Positions 14,361 through 24,339 of a stretch of 41,166 bases of DNA are shown here, in pieces. Both the position numbers and the translations under genes were made by a program. The DNA is taken from positions 1 to 41,166 of the forward strand of contig JAAFHT010000011.1 in NCBI GenBank assembly GCA_013297625.1, written 5' to 3'. Each line of letters starts with the position of its first letter. Position 1 is the stretch's first letter. This DNA comes from Actinomycetota bacterium (GTDB lineage Bacteria; Actinomycetota; Actinomycetes; Actinomycetales; Microbacteriaceae). A model generated the notes under the pieces. The model saw only the letters and a list, made by a program, of their open reading frames with translations. It was not told where the DNA came from and did no database searches.

Positions 14361-15971
14361 ATGAGCCGCGCCGCCACCCCCGCCCAGCCCGCCGACCTTG
14401 TCGACCTCTCGGCCCTGCTCGCGGCGTATGCCGATCGGGTGCCTGACCTTGATGACCCGGCGCAGCGCGTCGTGTTCGGCACGAGCGGTCACCGCGGGTC
14501 GAGCCTTGACGGCGCGTTTACCGATACGCACATTGCCGCAATTACCCAGGCGATCGTCGAGTATCGTGCGACGCAGGGAACGACGGGGCCCGTGTTCGTC
14601 GGCGCCGACACCCACGCGCTCAGCGCACCGGCTATGCAGACGGCACTCGAGGTGCTCGCGGCCAATGGCGTCACGGCGTTCATCGACGCGAACGACGACT
14701 TCGTGCCGACCCCGGCGCTGAGCCACGCAATCATTCGGTACAACCGGGACGCCTCGGCGCAGGCCGACGGCATCGTGATCACGCCGAGCCACAACCCTCC
14801 GCGCGACGGTGGCTTCAAGTACAACCCGCCGCACGGCGGCCCGGCCGACAGCGATGCGACCACGTGGATCGCCAACCGCGCCAACACGCTCATCGCCGAC
14901 GGCAACCGTCAGGTTCGCCGGCAGGCCACCCTGCTCACCGAGCCCTACGACTACCGCCTGCACTACGTCGCCGACCTTGCGAGCATTCTCGACCTCGACG
15001 CCGTTCGCGCGAGTGGCTTGCGCATCGGCGCTGACCCGCTTGGCGGCGCGAGCGTGAACTACTGGGCGCTCATCGCCGAGCACTACGGGCTCGACCTCGC
15101 GGTCGTGAATCCCGCGGTCGACCCGCAGTGGGGGTTCATGACGCTCGACTGGGACGAAAAGATTCGCATGGATCCGTCGAGCCCGAGCGCCATGGCGAGC
15201 GTCGTCGCGCGGCGCCACGACTTCGATCTGCTGACCGGAAACGACGCCGACGCCGACCGGCACGGCATCGTCACGCCCGACGCGGGGCTCATGAACCCCA
15301 ACCATTACCTCGCTGTCGCGATCGAGTACCTCTACAACCACCGCCCCGGCTGGCGCCCCGACGCCGCGATCGGCAAGACCCTTGTGTCGTCGACGATGAT
15401 CGACCACGTGGCCACGGGGCTCGGGCGTCGCCTGTGGGAGGTTCCCGTGGGCTTCAAGTGGTTCGTGCCCGGCCTCATCGACGGCTCCGTGGCGTTCGGC
15501 GGCGAAGAGAGTGCCGGCGCGAGCTTCGTGCGCCGCGATGGCAGCGCGTGGACCACCGACAAAGACGGCATCTTGCTCGCCCTGCTGGCATCCGAAATCA
15601 CGGCGGTCACGGGCCGCACGCCCTCGGCCCTGTATGGCGACCTCACCGAGCGCTTCGGTGCCCCGGTGTATGAGCGGGTGGATGCCGCGGCCAGCCCCGA
15701 ACAGAAGGCGAAGCTCGGCAAGCTCACCGGAGCAGCCATCACGGCCACCCACCTCGCCGCAGACCCCATCACGGCTCGCCTGAGCGAGGCGCCCGGCAAT
15801 GGTGCGGCGGTCGGCGGCGTCAAGGTCGTCACCGAACGCGCGTGGTTCGCCGCGCGCCCCAGCGGCACCGAGAACGTCTACAAGATCTACGCCGAATCGT
15901 TTGTGGGCGATGACCACTTGCGTCAGGTGCAGGCCGAGGCGAAGGAGATCGTGGATGGCGCCCTCGCTTGA
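14361..15971 (+). CDS. pgm: Phosphoglucomutase (alpha-D-glucose specific)
   Basis: A 536-residue enzyme that interconverts glucose 1-phosphate and glucose 6-phosphate, linking sugar catabolism to glycogen and cell-wall precursor synthesis. Visible features are FGTSGHRGSSL (about 43-53), the active-site phosphoserine loop IVITPSHNPPRDGG (about 139-152), the metal-binding GNDADADRHG (about 293-302), the sugar loop GGEESAGASF and the phosphate-binding RPSGTENVYKIY at the C-terminus. The length fits the bacterial Pgm class. The ATG at 14361 begins the family-typical N-terminus; no good SD is present. The 3' end overlaps the next gene by 17 bp. Confidence 0.96.
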   Translation: MSRAATPAQPADLVDLSALLAAYADRVPDLDDPAQRVVFGTSGHRGSSLDGAFTDTHIAAITQAIVEYRATQGTTGPVFVGADTHALSAPAMQTALEVLAANGVTAFIDANDDFVPTPALSHAIIRYNRDASAQADGIVITPSHNPPRDGGFKYNPPHGGPADSDATTWIANRANTLIADGNRQVRRQATLLTEPYDYRLHYVADLASILDLDAVRASGLRIGADPLGGASVNYWALIAEHYGLDLAVVNPAVDPQWGFMTLDWDEKIRMDPSSPSAMASVVARRHDFDLLTGNDADADRHGIVTPDAGLMNPNHYLAVAIEYLYNHRPGWRPDAAIGKTLVSSTMIDHVATGLGRRLWEVPVGFKWFVPGLIDGSVAFGGEESAGASFVRRDGSAWTTDKDGILLALLASEITAVTGRTPSALYGDLTERFGAPVYERVDAAASPEQKAKLGKLTGAAITATHLAADPITARLSEAPGNGAAVGGVKVVTERAWFAARPSGTENVYKIYAESFVGDDHLRQVQAEAKEIVDGALA

Positions 15972-17148
15972 GTCGCTCGACCGCGACGCGCTGTTTGCCT
16001 CGTGGGATGCCATCACGCCCGAGCAGTTGCGCGCGGCGGGCAGCATGAAGTGGACCCTCTTTCCGAACACGATCGGCGCGTGGGTTGCTGAGAGTGATCT
16101 GGGCACTGCCCCCGCTGTCAGGCGCGCGTTGCACGCCGCCATCGACGGCGACATGCTCGGGTATTTGCCCCGCGCCGTCGGCTCTGAGATGGGCAAGGCC
16201 ACCGCCGAGTGGATGCTCGACCGCTTCGAGTGGCGCATCTCGGCAGGTCGCGTGCATCCCGTTCCTGATGTCATCGCCGGCCTCGTGATGGCGATGGACT
16301 ACTTCTCGCGCCCCGGCTCCGCCGTCATCGTTCCGACCCCCGCGTACATGCCCTTTTTGACCGTTCCGGCGGTGCGCAATCGTGACGTGATCGAAGTGCC
16401 CATGGCGGTCGACGGCGGTCGCGAGACGCTCGACCTCGAAGCGATCGAGCGCGAGCTGGCTGCCGGCGCCGGGCTTGTTGTGCTGTGTAATCCCCTCAAC
16501 CCGGGTGGGCGCGTTTTCGAGCGCGACGAGCTCGCGGCACTCTCCGAGGTCGTCGACCGCCACGGCGCGCGGGTGTTTGCCGACGAAGTGCACGCGCCGA
16601 TCGTGTTCGGGGGCGCGCGGCATGTTCCCTACGCGAGTGTCAGCCCGGCCGCATCCGCGCACAGCATCACCACCACGAGCGCCTCGAAGGCCTGGAACCT
16701 GCCCGGCGCCAAGGCGGCCCAGCTCATCACAACGAACGACGCCGACGAACAGACGTGGCAGGCCATCGGCCCCATGGCGAGCCACGGCGCGAGCACGCTC
16801 GGCGTCATCGCCAACACAGCCGCTTACCGCGAGGGGCGCGAGTGGCTCGATGCGACGATCGCCTACTACGACGCGAATCGCCGGCTGCTGGGCGAGCTGC
16901 TGGCCGACCGCCTGCCCGAGGTCGGGTACCGGATGCCCGAGGGCACCTACATCGCGTGGCTCGACGTGTCGCGGCTCGGCCTCGGAGACGACCCAGCCGC
17001 GACCCTGCGCGAGCGCGCTGACCTCGCCGTGACCAATGGGCGAGCGTGTGGCGCCGCAGGGGCCGGGCACATTCGGGTTATCCTCGCGACGCCGCGACCG
17101 ATCGTCGAGCAGATCGTCGACCGTCTGGTCGCTGCCGCGCAGGGCTGA
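15955..17148 (+). CDS. MalY/PatB-type PLP-dependent cystathionine beta-lyase
   Basis: A 397-residue fold-type I aminotransferase-like enzyme that probably cleaves C-S bonds of cystathionine or cysteine conjugates. PLP sites visible are the catalytic lysine in TTTSASKAWNLPGAKAAQ (about 245), the NPLNPGGRVF loop (about 180-190) and FADEVHAPIVF (about 208). RVILATPRPIVEQI near the C-terminus carries the arginine for the carboxylate. It starts inside the end of pgm (17-bp overlap) with GGAG 8 nt before the ATG, so it is probably co-transcribed. The stop codon abuts that of the convergent gene. Confidence 0.92.
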   Translation: MAPSLESLDRDALFASWDAITPEQLRAAGSMKWTLFPNTIGAWVAESDLGTAPAVRRALHAAIDGDMLGYLPRAVGSEMGKATAEWMLDRFEWRISAGRVHPVPDVIAGLVMAMDYFSRPGSAVIVPTPAYMPFLTVPAVRNRDVIEVPMAVDGGRETLDLEAIERELAAGAGLVVLCNPLNPGGRVFERDELAALSEVVDRHGARVFADEVHAPIVFGGARHVPYASVSPAASAHSITTTSASKAWNLPGAKAAQLITTNDADEQTWQAIGPMASHGASTLGVIANTAAYREGREWLDATIAYYDANRRLLGELLADRLPEVGYRMPEGTYIAWLDVSRLGLGDDPAATLRERADLAVTNGRACGAAGAGHIRVILATPRPIVEQIVDRLVAAAQG

Positions 17149-17598
17149 TCAGCGCGTCGCGCCGAGTTGCTTCTCGACGAAGCCCTTGAAGATGCGCAGT
17201 GACTTATCGGTCTCTTGCGGAAATGAGCTGCGAAACAGCACCCCGACGAGGCGCATCATTCCGGTGAGCCGAAAGACGTCGCGCTGCTCGATGAGAGTCG
17301 TGTGAGCATCCACCGCCACAAATCGGGTGTCGCAGATGTTGTGGATGCCCGGCGCTTCGTACACGGCGTTCCAGGTGCGCGGCAGCTCGCACAGCGAGAT
17401 GCTCTCGGTCATGACCATCGTGCCGCGCCCGCGTCGATAGGTCAGCCGTGAGCGCCCGCCCGTGGCCGGAGGCGCACCCTCGAGCACCTCAACACTCAGC
17501 GACTCGGGCTGCCACTCGGGCCACAGCGCCGTGTCGACGTAGAGAGCCGCAACCTGATCGATCGGGTCAGCGACGGTGATGTTGCGCACGTATTCCAT
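17149..17598 (-). CDS. SRPBCC-family (START-like) protein
   Basis: A 149-residue protein of the polyketide cyclase/START-like fold. It begins MEYVRNITVADPIDQVAALYVDTALWPEWQ, a typical SRPBCC entry with the WPEW helix, and ends with the long C-terminal helix (SLRIFKGFVEKQLG). Ligand and function are unknown; such proteins bind lipids or act as immunity or stress factors. The ATG at 17598 has TAGCGT (17605-17610) exactly 6 nt upstream and no SD. Its TGA and that of the convergent lyase gene form the palindrome TGATCA with no gap between genes. Confidence 0.85.
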   Translation of the reverse strand: MEYVRNITVADPIDQVAALYVDTALWPEWQPESLSVEVLEGAPPATGGRSRLTYRRGRGTMVMTESISLCELPRTWNAVYEAPGIHNICDTRFVAVDAHTTLIEQRDVFRLTGMMRLVGVLFRSSFPQETDKSLRIFKGFVEKQLGATR

Positions 17599-17644
17599 TG
17601 GCGCACGCTAGCGGTCACCGTGGCCACGCGACAAGGGTCGAGGC

Positions 17645-18412
17645 TCAGCCCGCGTAGGTCGGCGCCGGTGGCAGCCCAAAGAATTCTTCGAGCGTGGGGT
17701 TGCCGAGCGAGTTCAGCTCGGCGGCTAGTTCGACCCCGACGTAGCGGTAGTGCCACGGCTCAAACTCATAGCCCGTCGTCGCCGTCATGCCGTTCTGGTA
17801 GCGCAGCGTGAAACCGAAACGGTGCGCGTTCGCGGCGAGCCACTGGCCGTGCGCCGTGTCAGCAAAGCACTGATCGAGTGAGCACGAGGCCGGCGATGCC
17901 CCGATGTCAATGGCGAAGCCCGTCTGGTGCTCGCTGTGCCCGGGGCGTGCGCTCGTGAGGTCGGCGCCCGCCTGGCCGAGACTGTTGACGAAGCCGTTGT
18001 AGATGCGCGTCTGGCTGTCGAAACTGCGATAGGCGCTCTCGAGCCGCAGGGTGAGTCCCGCTTCGTTGAGTGCAGCAGCGAACATCGCCTCGGCAGCCAC
18101 CGCCGTCTCGGCCCGCATGAGCATGTCTTGCGTGGCGGGAATGTTCGCTTGCACGAGGTCACCCGGCACGTACGTTGTGGGGTTGAGCGGGCGCAGCTTG
18201 TTGACGACCACCCATAGGCTCGCGGGGTCGTCGATCGAGTAGAGCGCGGTGTCGAAGGTCGGCGTCGGCGTCGGGGTCGGCGTGGGGGTCGGGGTCGCCG
18301 TTGCGGTGGGCGTAGGGTCGAGCGCGAGCGGCTCACGCGCGACGGCGCAGCCCCCCAACACGAGGGTTACTGCCATGCCGAGCACGACAGCAGAGAGAGC
18401 AGCACGAGTCAC
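17645..18412 (-). CDS. VanY-type D-alanyl-D-alanine carboxypeptidase lipoprotein
   Basis: A 255-residue zinc peptidase (M15B) acting on peptidoglycan stem peptides outside the membrane. The signal ends in the lipobox LVLGGC (Cys22). A linker rich in Thr-Pro (TPTPTPTPTPTPT, about 34-52) separates lipid anchor and enzyme. Zinc ligands are visible in SEHQTGFAIDIG (His and Asp) and in FEPWHYRYVG (His, with the preceding Glu catalytic). The start is GTG at 18412, with TAGGCT (18419-18424) exactly 6 nt upstream and no SD. The gene stands alone, divergent from the beta-glucoside operon. Confidence 0.92.
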   Translation of the reverse strand: MTRAALSAVVLGMAVTLVLGGCAVAREPLALDPTPTATATPTPTPTPTPTPTFDTALYSIDDPASLWVVVNKLRPLNPTTYVPGDLVQANIPATQDMLMRAETAVAAEAMFAAALNEAGLTLRLESAYRSFDSQTRIYNGFVNSLGQAGADLTSARPGHSEHQTGFAIDIGASPASCSLDQCFADTAHGQWLAANAHRFGFTLRYQNGMTATTGYEFEPWHYRYVGVELAAELNSLGNPTLEEFFGLPPAPTYAG

Positions 18413-18524
18413 AGAGCGAGCCTACTGGGCTGCTGGTGACCCGACGGGTCGGGCATCCATGCCCTCCACAAGCTTCACCCGCATAGCCTCTGACCAGCCA
18501 TTTCACATTCTTCTGGAACCGTCG

Positions 18525-18554
18525 TTGACATTGCGGACCCAACGTGCGTAGTGT
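18525..18554 (+). promoter_or_regulatory. Sigma70-type promoter of the beta-glucoside operon
   Basis: A perfect -35 TTGACA (18525-18530), an 18-bp spacer, and -10 TAGTGT (18549-18554). Transcription should start near 18561, just before the first operator, so a bound repressor would block initiation or early elongation. Confidence 0.8.
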
Positions 18555-18567
18555 TCGACCCAACGTG
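18536..18567 (+). repeat. 11-bp direct repeat across the promoter
   Basis: GACCCAACGTG occurs at 18536-18546 and again at 18557-18567, spaced 21 bp (two helical turns). The first copy lies in the -35/-10 spacer and the second spans the predicted start site and runs into operator 1. Confidence 0.8.
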
Positions 18568-18605
18568 AGAGCGCTCTCACAACCACCACATGAGAGCGCT
18601 CTCAT
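18565..18605. promoter_or_regulatory. Two LacI/CebR-type operators
   Basis: GTGAGAGCGCTCTCAC (18565-18580) and ATGAGAGCGCTCTCAT (18590-18605) are perfect 16-bp palindromes sharing TGAGAGCGCTCTCA; centres are 25 bp apart. This closely resembles the published CebR/CelR operator of actinobacteria, TGGGAGCGCTCCCA. The likely ligand is the LacI-family product of the last gene of this operon. Confidence 0.92.
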
Positions 18606-18638
18606 CCACACCACACCCACGCACACAAAGGAGTGACC

Positions 18639-19913
18639 GTGAATCTTTCACGACGCAGCACTGCGGCAGCCGCCATCGCGGGCGCCGCTGCATTCGCCCT
18701 TCTCGCCTCGGGCTGCAGCTCGACTGAGACGCCCGAGGCCGGGGGTGACATCACCCTCACGGTCGCCACGTTCAACGACTTCGGCTACACCGACGAGATG
18801 TTCGCACAGTACGAAGCCGAGAACCCCGGCGTCACGATCGTGCACAACCGCGCGGCGACCTCGAACGACGCTCGCGACAACTTCTTCACGAAGCTGGGCG
18901 CCGGTAGCGGCCTCGCCGACGTCGAAGCCGTCGAGGTCGACTGGTTCGCCGAGATGATGCAGTACAGCGACAAACTTGCCGACCTGACGAGCGACGAGGT
19001 CGCTGACCGCTGGGTCGACTGGAAGTCAGCAGCGGCAACGGATGCTGACGGCCGTTTGGTCGCGTACGGCACCGACATCGGCCCGGAGGCTGTCTGCTAC
19101 CGCTCTGACCTGTTCGCCGCTGCCGGTCTGCCGACCGACCGCGACGAGGTCGCCGCGCTGCTCGAAGGCGACTGGGACACCTACTTCGAGGTCGGCCAGC
19201 AGTATGTCGACGCGAGCGGTGCCGCATGGTTCGACTCGGCCGGAGCCACCTACCAGGGCATGATCAACCAGGTCGAGTTCGCCTACGAAGAGGCCGACGG
19301 AAAGGTCATCGCCACGGAGAACCCCGAGGTTGAGCAGATCTTCACCGACGTGCTCACCGCCAGCAGCACCCTCTCGGCCAACCTCGGCCAGTGGAGCGAC
19401 GACTGGTTCGCGGGCCTGTCGAACGGCGCGTTCGCCACGATGCTCTGCCCGGGCTGGATGCTCGGCGTCATCTCCGGCAACGCTCCTGACGTGACCGGCT
19501 GGGACGTCGCCAACGTCTTCCCCGGCGGCGGCGGCAACTGGGGCGGTTCGTACCTGACCGTTCCCGCCCAGGGCGAGAACATCGAGGCAGCGACGAAGCT
19601 CGCTGCCTGGCTGACCGCTCCGGAGCAGCAGCTCACGGCGTTCGCCGCGGCCGGCACCTTCCCGAGCCAGGTTGAGGCCTATGAGTCGGAAGAGTTGCGT
19701 AGCGCCACCAACGAGTACTTCAACAACGCCCCGGTCGGAGAGATCCTGATCGAGCGTTCGCAGGCGATCGGCGTCGCGCCGTTCAAGAGCGTGAAGTACT
19801 TCCCGATCAACGACGCGCTGCAGAAGGCGCTGACCCGCGTTGACGTCGATGCGACCCAAAGCATCGAAGAGTCGTGGGATCAGTTCGTCGCTGACGTCGC
19901 GGCGCTCGGCTAG
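18639..19913 (+). CDS. Beta-glucoside (cellobiose-type) binding lipoprotein, CebE-like
   Basis: A 424-residue solute-binding lipoprotein. The signal RRSTAAAAIAGAAAFALLASGC ends in the lipobox LASGC (Cys26). The mature protein begins ITLTVATFNDFGYTD, common in CebE-like binding proteins, and contains LADVEAVEVDWFAEMMQY and GTDIGPEAVCYRSDLFAAAGLP. The GTG at 18639 has GGAG 5 nt upstream; a GTG at 18633 overlaps that site and is rejected. It is the first gene of an operon with two permeases, a GH1 enzyme and a LacI regulator, behind two CebR-type operators. Cellobiose or a related beta-glucoside is the inferred ligand. Confidence 0.92.
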   Translation: MNLSRRSTAAAAIAGAAAFALLASGCSSTETPEAGGDITLTVATFNDFGYTDEMFAQYEAENPGVTIVHNRAATSNDARDNFFTKLGAGSGLADVEAVEVDWFAEMMQYSDKLADLTSDEVADRWVDWKSAAATDADGRLVAYGTDIGPEAVCYRSDLFAAAGLPTDRDEVAALLEGDWDTYFEVGQQYVDASGAAWFDSAGATYQGMINQVEFAYEEADGKVIATENPEVEQIFTDVLTASSTLSANLGQWSDDWFAGLSNGAFATMLCPGWMLGVISGNAPDVTGWDVANVFPGGGGNWGGSYLTVPAQGENIEAATKLAAWLTAPEQQLTAFAAAGTFPSQVEAYESEELRSATNEYFNNAPVGEILIERSQAIGVAPFKSVKYFPINDALQKALTRVDVDATQSIEESWDQFVADVAALG

Positions 19914-19929
19914 CCACACCCTGCACCAC

Positions 19930-19967
19930 CCGGGGCCGCTCTCCTCCTCCATGGTGAGCGGCCCCGG
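19930..19967 (+). other. Intercistronic hairpin between binding-protein and permease genes
   Basis: A perfect 12-bp stem (19930-19941 with 19956-19967) with a 14-nt loop, 17 bp after the stop of the binding-protein gene, without a U-run. It probably causes partial termination or protects the upstream mRNA, favouring binding protein over permease. Confidence 0.7.
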
Positions 19968-20013
19968 CCACACCTCCCCCTTGATGACCACCGTCGTTCA
20001 CAGGAGAACCACC

Positions 20014-20976
20014 ATGTCGAAGAGCACCCCCGGCACGTCTGCGCCGCCGACGAAAGAGCGTTCGGTTCGCCGCGTCGCCTTCTCGCAGACCCTGTCGCGG
20101 TGGGATGTCAAGATCTCGCCCTACCTCTACATCTCGCCGTTTTTCATCCTCTTCGCCATCACCGGCATGTTTCCGCTCGCCTATACAGCGTGGGTCTCGG
20201 TGCACGAGTGGAACCTCATCGGCGGTCAGGGCGACTTTGTGGGCTTCGACAACTTCGCCTTCGTGCTCTCGCAGCCTCCGTTCTGGATCGCCCTGCGCAA
20301 CACCTTCTCGATCTTCCTCATCTCGGCGGTGCCGCAGGTCGCGTTCGCGCTGCTCATCGCCGCAGTGCTCGACCGCAACTTGCGGGCCAAGACCTTCTGG
20401 CGCATGGGCGTTCTCTTGCCCTACGTCGTCGCTCCCGTTGCCGTCACCCTGATCTTCAGCAACATGTTCGGAGACCAGTACGGGCTCATCAACAATCTGC
20501 TCGGTGACCTCGGGCTCGACCCCGTGGGCTGGCACTCCGACGTCGTCGCGAGCCACATCGCGATTGCGACGATGGTCAACTTCCGGTGGACGGGCTACAC
20601 CGCCCTCATTCTGCTCGCGGCCATGCAAGCCATCCCGCGCGACTACTACGAAGCATCGATGATCGACGGCGCGGGAATCGTGCGTCAGTTCTTCTCGATC
20701 ACCATTCCGCAGCTTCGGCCCACGCTCATTTTCGTGATCGTGACCTCGACCATCGGCGGGCTGCAAATCTTCGACGAGCCGCGCCTCTACGACCAGTACG
20801 GCCAAGGCGGCGCGAGCAGCCAGTGGATGACCATCACCATCTACCTCTACAACCTCGGCTGGGGCCAGCTGAACTTCGGTCGTGCCGCGGCCGTGGCGTG
20901 GCTGTTGTTCCTCATCATCATTCTCGTCAGCCTGATCAACGTGGCCATCACCCGATCGATTGCGAAGGCATCATGA
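20014..20976 (+). CDS. Sugar ABC permease, CebF/MalF type
   Basis: A 320-residue inner-membrane permease. A hydrophilic N-terminus of about 40 residues is followed by six membrane segments (ISPFFILFAITGMFPLAYTAW first). The EAA loop is PRDYYEASMIDGAGIVRQFFSITIPQL near residue 215. The ATG at 20014 has AGGAG 8 nt upstream. The stop overlaps the next permease start as ATGA. It forms the channel for the beta-glucoside captured by the binding protein; the ATPase must be encoded elsewhere. Confidence 0.93.
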   Translation: MSKSTPGTSAPPTKERSVRRVAFSQTLSRWDVKISPYLYISPFFILFAITGMFPLAYTAWVSVHEWNLIGGQGDFVGFDNFAFVLSQPPFWIALRNTFSIFLISAVPQVAFALLIAAVLDRNLRAKTFWRMGVLLPYVVAPVAVTLIFSNMFGDQYGLINNLLGDLGLDPVGWHSDVVASHIAIATMVNFRWTGYTALILLAAMQAIPRDYYEASMIDGAGIVRQFFSITIPQLRPTLIFVIVTSTIGGLQIFDEPRLYDQYGQGGASSQWMTITIYLYNLGWGQLNFGRAAAVAWLLFLIIILVSLINVAITRSIAKAS

Positions 20977-21844
20977 CCGGCACCGGACTTCTCGAACGCC
21001 GCCCCCGTCGACGCGGGCTCGTCAACGGGCAGCGCCCCGGCTGGAAGGCTTATGGCTTCCTCACCGCTGTGATGCTCGGCTCCATGTTTCCCCTCTACTG
21101 GTCGTTCTTGATCGGATCGGGAGACGCCTCGACCATCAACCAGCAAGACATCGTGTGGTGGCCTGGAGGCAACTTCCTCACCAACGCGGCTTCCGTGCTC
21201 GAGAGCGACAGTGTCAACTTCTGGCGTGCGATCGGCAACTCGATCATCGTCTCGTCGGTAGTCTCCGCATCCGTCGTCTTGTTCTCGACCCTCGCGGGCT
21301 ACACCTTCGCGAAACTGCGGTTTCGTGGCCGAGACGGTCTCCTAATCTTCGTGATCGCCACGATGGCCGTGCCCACGCAGCTCGGCGTCGTGCCGCTCTT
21401 CATCGCGATGAGCCAACTGCAACTGGCCGGCACGCTGTGGGCCGTCATCTTGCCCGCGATGGTGAGTGCCTTCGGAGTGTTCTGGATGACGCAGTACCTC
21501 GCGCAGGCCTTGCCCTACGAGCTAATCGAAGCCGCGCGCGTCGATGGCGCGAGCATGATCCGCACTTTCTGGTCAATCGCCCTCCCGGCGGCCCGACCCG
21601 CCGCCGCGATGCTCGCCCTGTTCACCTTCATCGCGACGTGGACAAACTTCTTCTGGCCCTTCATCGTGCTCGACCGGCAGAACCCGACGTTACCTGTTGC
21701 CCTCTCGCTGCTGCAGAGCAACTACTTCGTTGATTACTCCGTCGTGATGGCGGGCGTCATCTTGAGCACCATCCCCCTGTTGATTCTGTTCATCGTCACC
21801 GGCCGCCACCTCGTGAGCGGCATCATGCAAGGAGCTGTAAAGGG

Positions 21845-21848
<4 letters not shown>
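20973..21848 (+). CDS. Sugar ABC permease, CebG/MalG type
   Basis: A 291-residue partner permease. The first helix is GFLTAVMLGSMFPLYWSFLIG. The EAA loop is YELIEAARVDGASMIRTFWSIALP near residue 185. The conserved ending is VSGIMQGAVKG, typical of MalG-type permeases. The ATG at 20973 lies in the ATGA overlap with the previous gene, and its own stop overlaps the GH1 start in another ATGA, so the genes are translationally coupled. Confidence 0.94.
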
Positions 21849-23302
<1,454 letters not shown>

Positions 23303-23311
23303 GATTCAGCC

Positions 23312-24337
23312 ATGACGGCCGAAGGATCGAGCGGGCGCGTCGCCCCCACGCTCGAGATGGTCGCTGAGCGCGCGGGAGTGTCGCGCGCGACGGTGTCGCG
23401 CGTGGTCAACGGTTCGCCGCGCGTCAGTGACGACACGGTTGCGGCCGTCACGGCAGCGATTAACGACCTGCACTACACGCCGAACCGTGCCGCTCGGTCG
23501 CTCGCGAATCGTCGGTCGATGGCCATCGCCCTCGTGATCCCCGAAGACACAACGCGCTTTTTCGGCGACCCCTACTTTGCCGCCATCGTGCAGGGCATCA
23601 CGAGCGTGCTCGACGACACCGGCTACGTACTCAACCTCCACTTGGCGAGCTCGAGCGGGTCATTCGACAAGACCGTCACCTACCTCCTCGGCGGCAATGC
23701 TGACGGCGCCCTCGTGGTCTCACACCACACGGGCGACCACGTACTCGCACAACTCGGCGCGAGCATCCCCGTGGTGTTCGGTGGTCGACCGCTCGATCCG
23801 CAAGCGACCAACAGCTACTTCGTCGACGTCGACAATGCCCTCGCGGCCCGGGCTGGCACGCAGTACCTCATCGATCAGGGCCGTCGCCGCATCGGGACGA
23901 TCGCTGGGCCCGACGACATGCCCGCCGGCATCGACCGGCTCGCCGGCTGGCAGACCGCGGTGGCGGATGCGGGGCTCACGCCCGACGCCGTCGCATACGG
24001 TGACTTCTCTCTCGCGGGAGGGGTGCACGCCGCGCGCGAGCTGCTCGATGCTCACCCCGACCTCGACGCGATCTTTGTCGCGAGTGACCTCATGGCAATG
24101 GGCGCCGTGTCGGTGCTACGCGAGCGCGGCATCGCCGTTCCCGACCAGGTGGCCGTGATGGGATTCGACGATTCGCCGGCCGCTCTCGCGAGCGAGATTC
24201 CGCTCACGACCGTGCGGCAGCCCTCTGTCGAGCAAGGCGAGCGCATGGCGCGTATCCTCCTCGGTCTGCTCGAGGGCGAGACGCTACCGCGCCGCCACAT
24301 CATGTCGACCGAGATTGTCGTTCGCGCGAGCGCCTGA
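23312..24337 (+). CDS. LacI-family repressor, CebR-like
   Basis: A 341-residue transcription factor. The HTH is TLEMVAERAGVSRATVSRVVNGS (about 14-36) and the hinge helix is PNRAARSLANRRS. The periplasmic-binding-like domain ends with GFDDSPAALASEIPLTTVRQPSVEQGERM. It probably binds the two palindromes at 18565-18605 and is released by a beta-glucoside. It is the last gene of the operon it is thought to control. TAGGAT (23300-23305) lies 6 nt before the ATG, using the TAG stop of the glucosidase gene, so an additional leaderless promoter is possible; AGGA 7 nt from the ATG could instead serve as an SD. Confidence 0.93.
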   Translation: MTAEGSSGRVAPTLEMVAERAGVSRATVSRVVNGSPRVSDDTVAAVTAAINDLHYTPNRAARSLANRRSMAIALVIPEDTTRFFGDPYFAAIVQGITSVLDDTGYVLNLHLASSSGSFDKTVTYLLGGNADGALVVSHHTGDHVLAQLGASIPVVFGGRPLDPQATNSYFVDVDNALAARAGTQYLIDQGRRRIGTIAGPDDMPAGIDRLAGWQTAVADAGLTPDAVAYGDFSLAGGVHAARELLDAHPDLDAIFVASDLMAMGAVSVLRERGIAVPDQVAVMGFDDSPAALASEIPLTTVRQPSVEQGERMARILLGLLEGETLPRRHIMSTEIVVRASA

Positions 24338-24339
24338 CC

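Noticed and set aside
14297-14482. N-terminal extension of pheA starting at 14482
   Set aside because: It would overlap the divergent pgm gene by over 100 bp and adds Arg/Ser-rich residues unlike PheA; the ATG at 14296 gives the normal N-terminus.
14307-16274. Minus-strand open frame of 655 codons over pgm
   Set aside because: Antisense shadow of phosphoglucomutase, whose active-site motifs are all present on the plus strand.
15829-17070. Minus-strand open frame of 413 codons over the MalY/PatB-type gene
   Set aside because: Antisense shadow; the plus strand carries the PLP lysine motif and an SD.
18256-18315. Short repeats that could suggest a CRISPR or VNTR locus
   Set aside because: They are in frame within the VanY gene and encode a Thr-Pro linker; there are no spacers.
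19807-20805. Minus-strand open frame of 332 codons over the CebF-like permease gene
   Set aside because: Composition is dominated by Arg, Glu, Asp, His and Val as in other antisense frames here; the plus strand encodes a typical permease with EAA loop.
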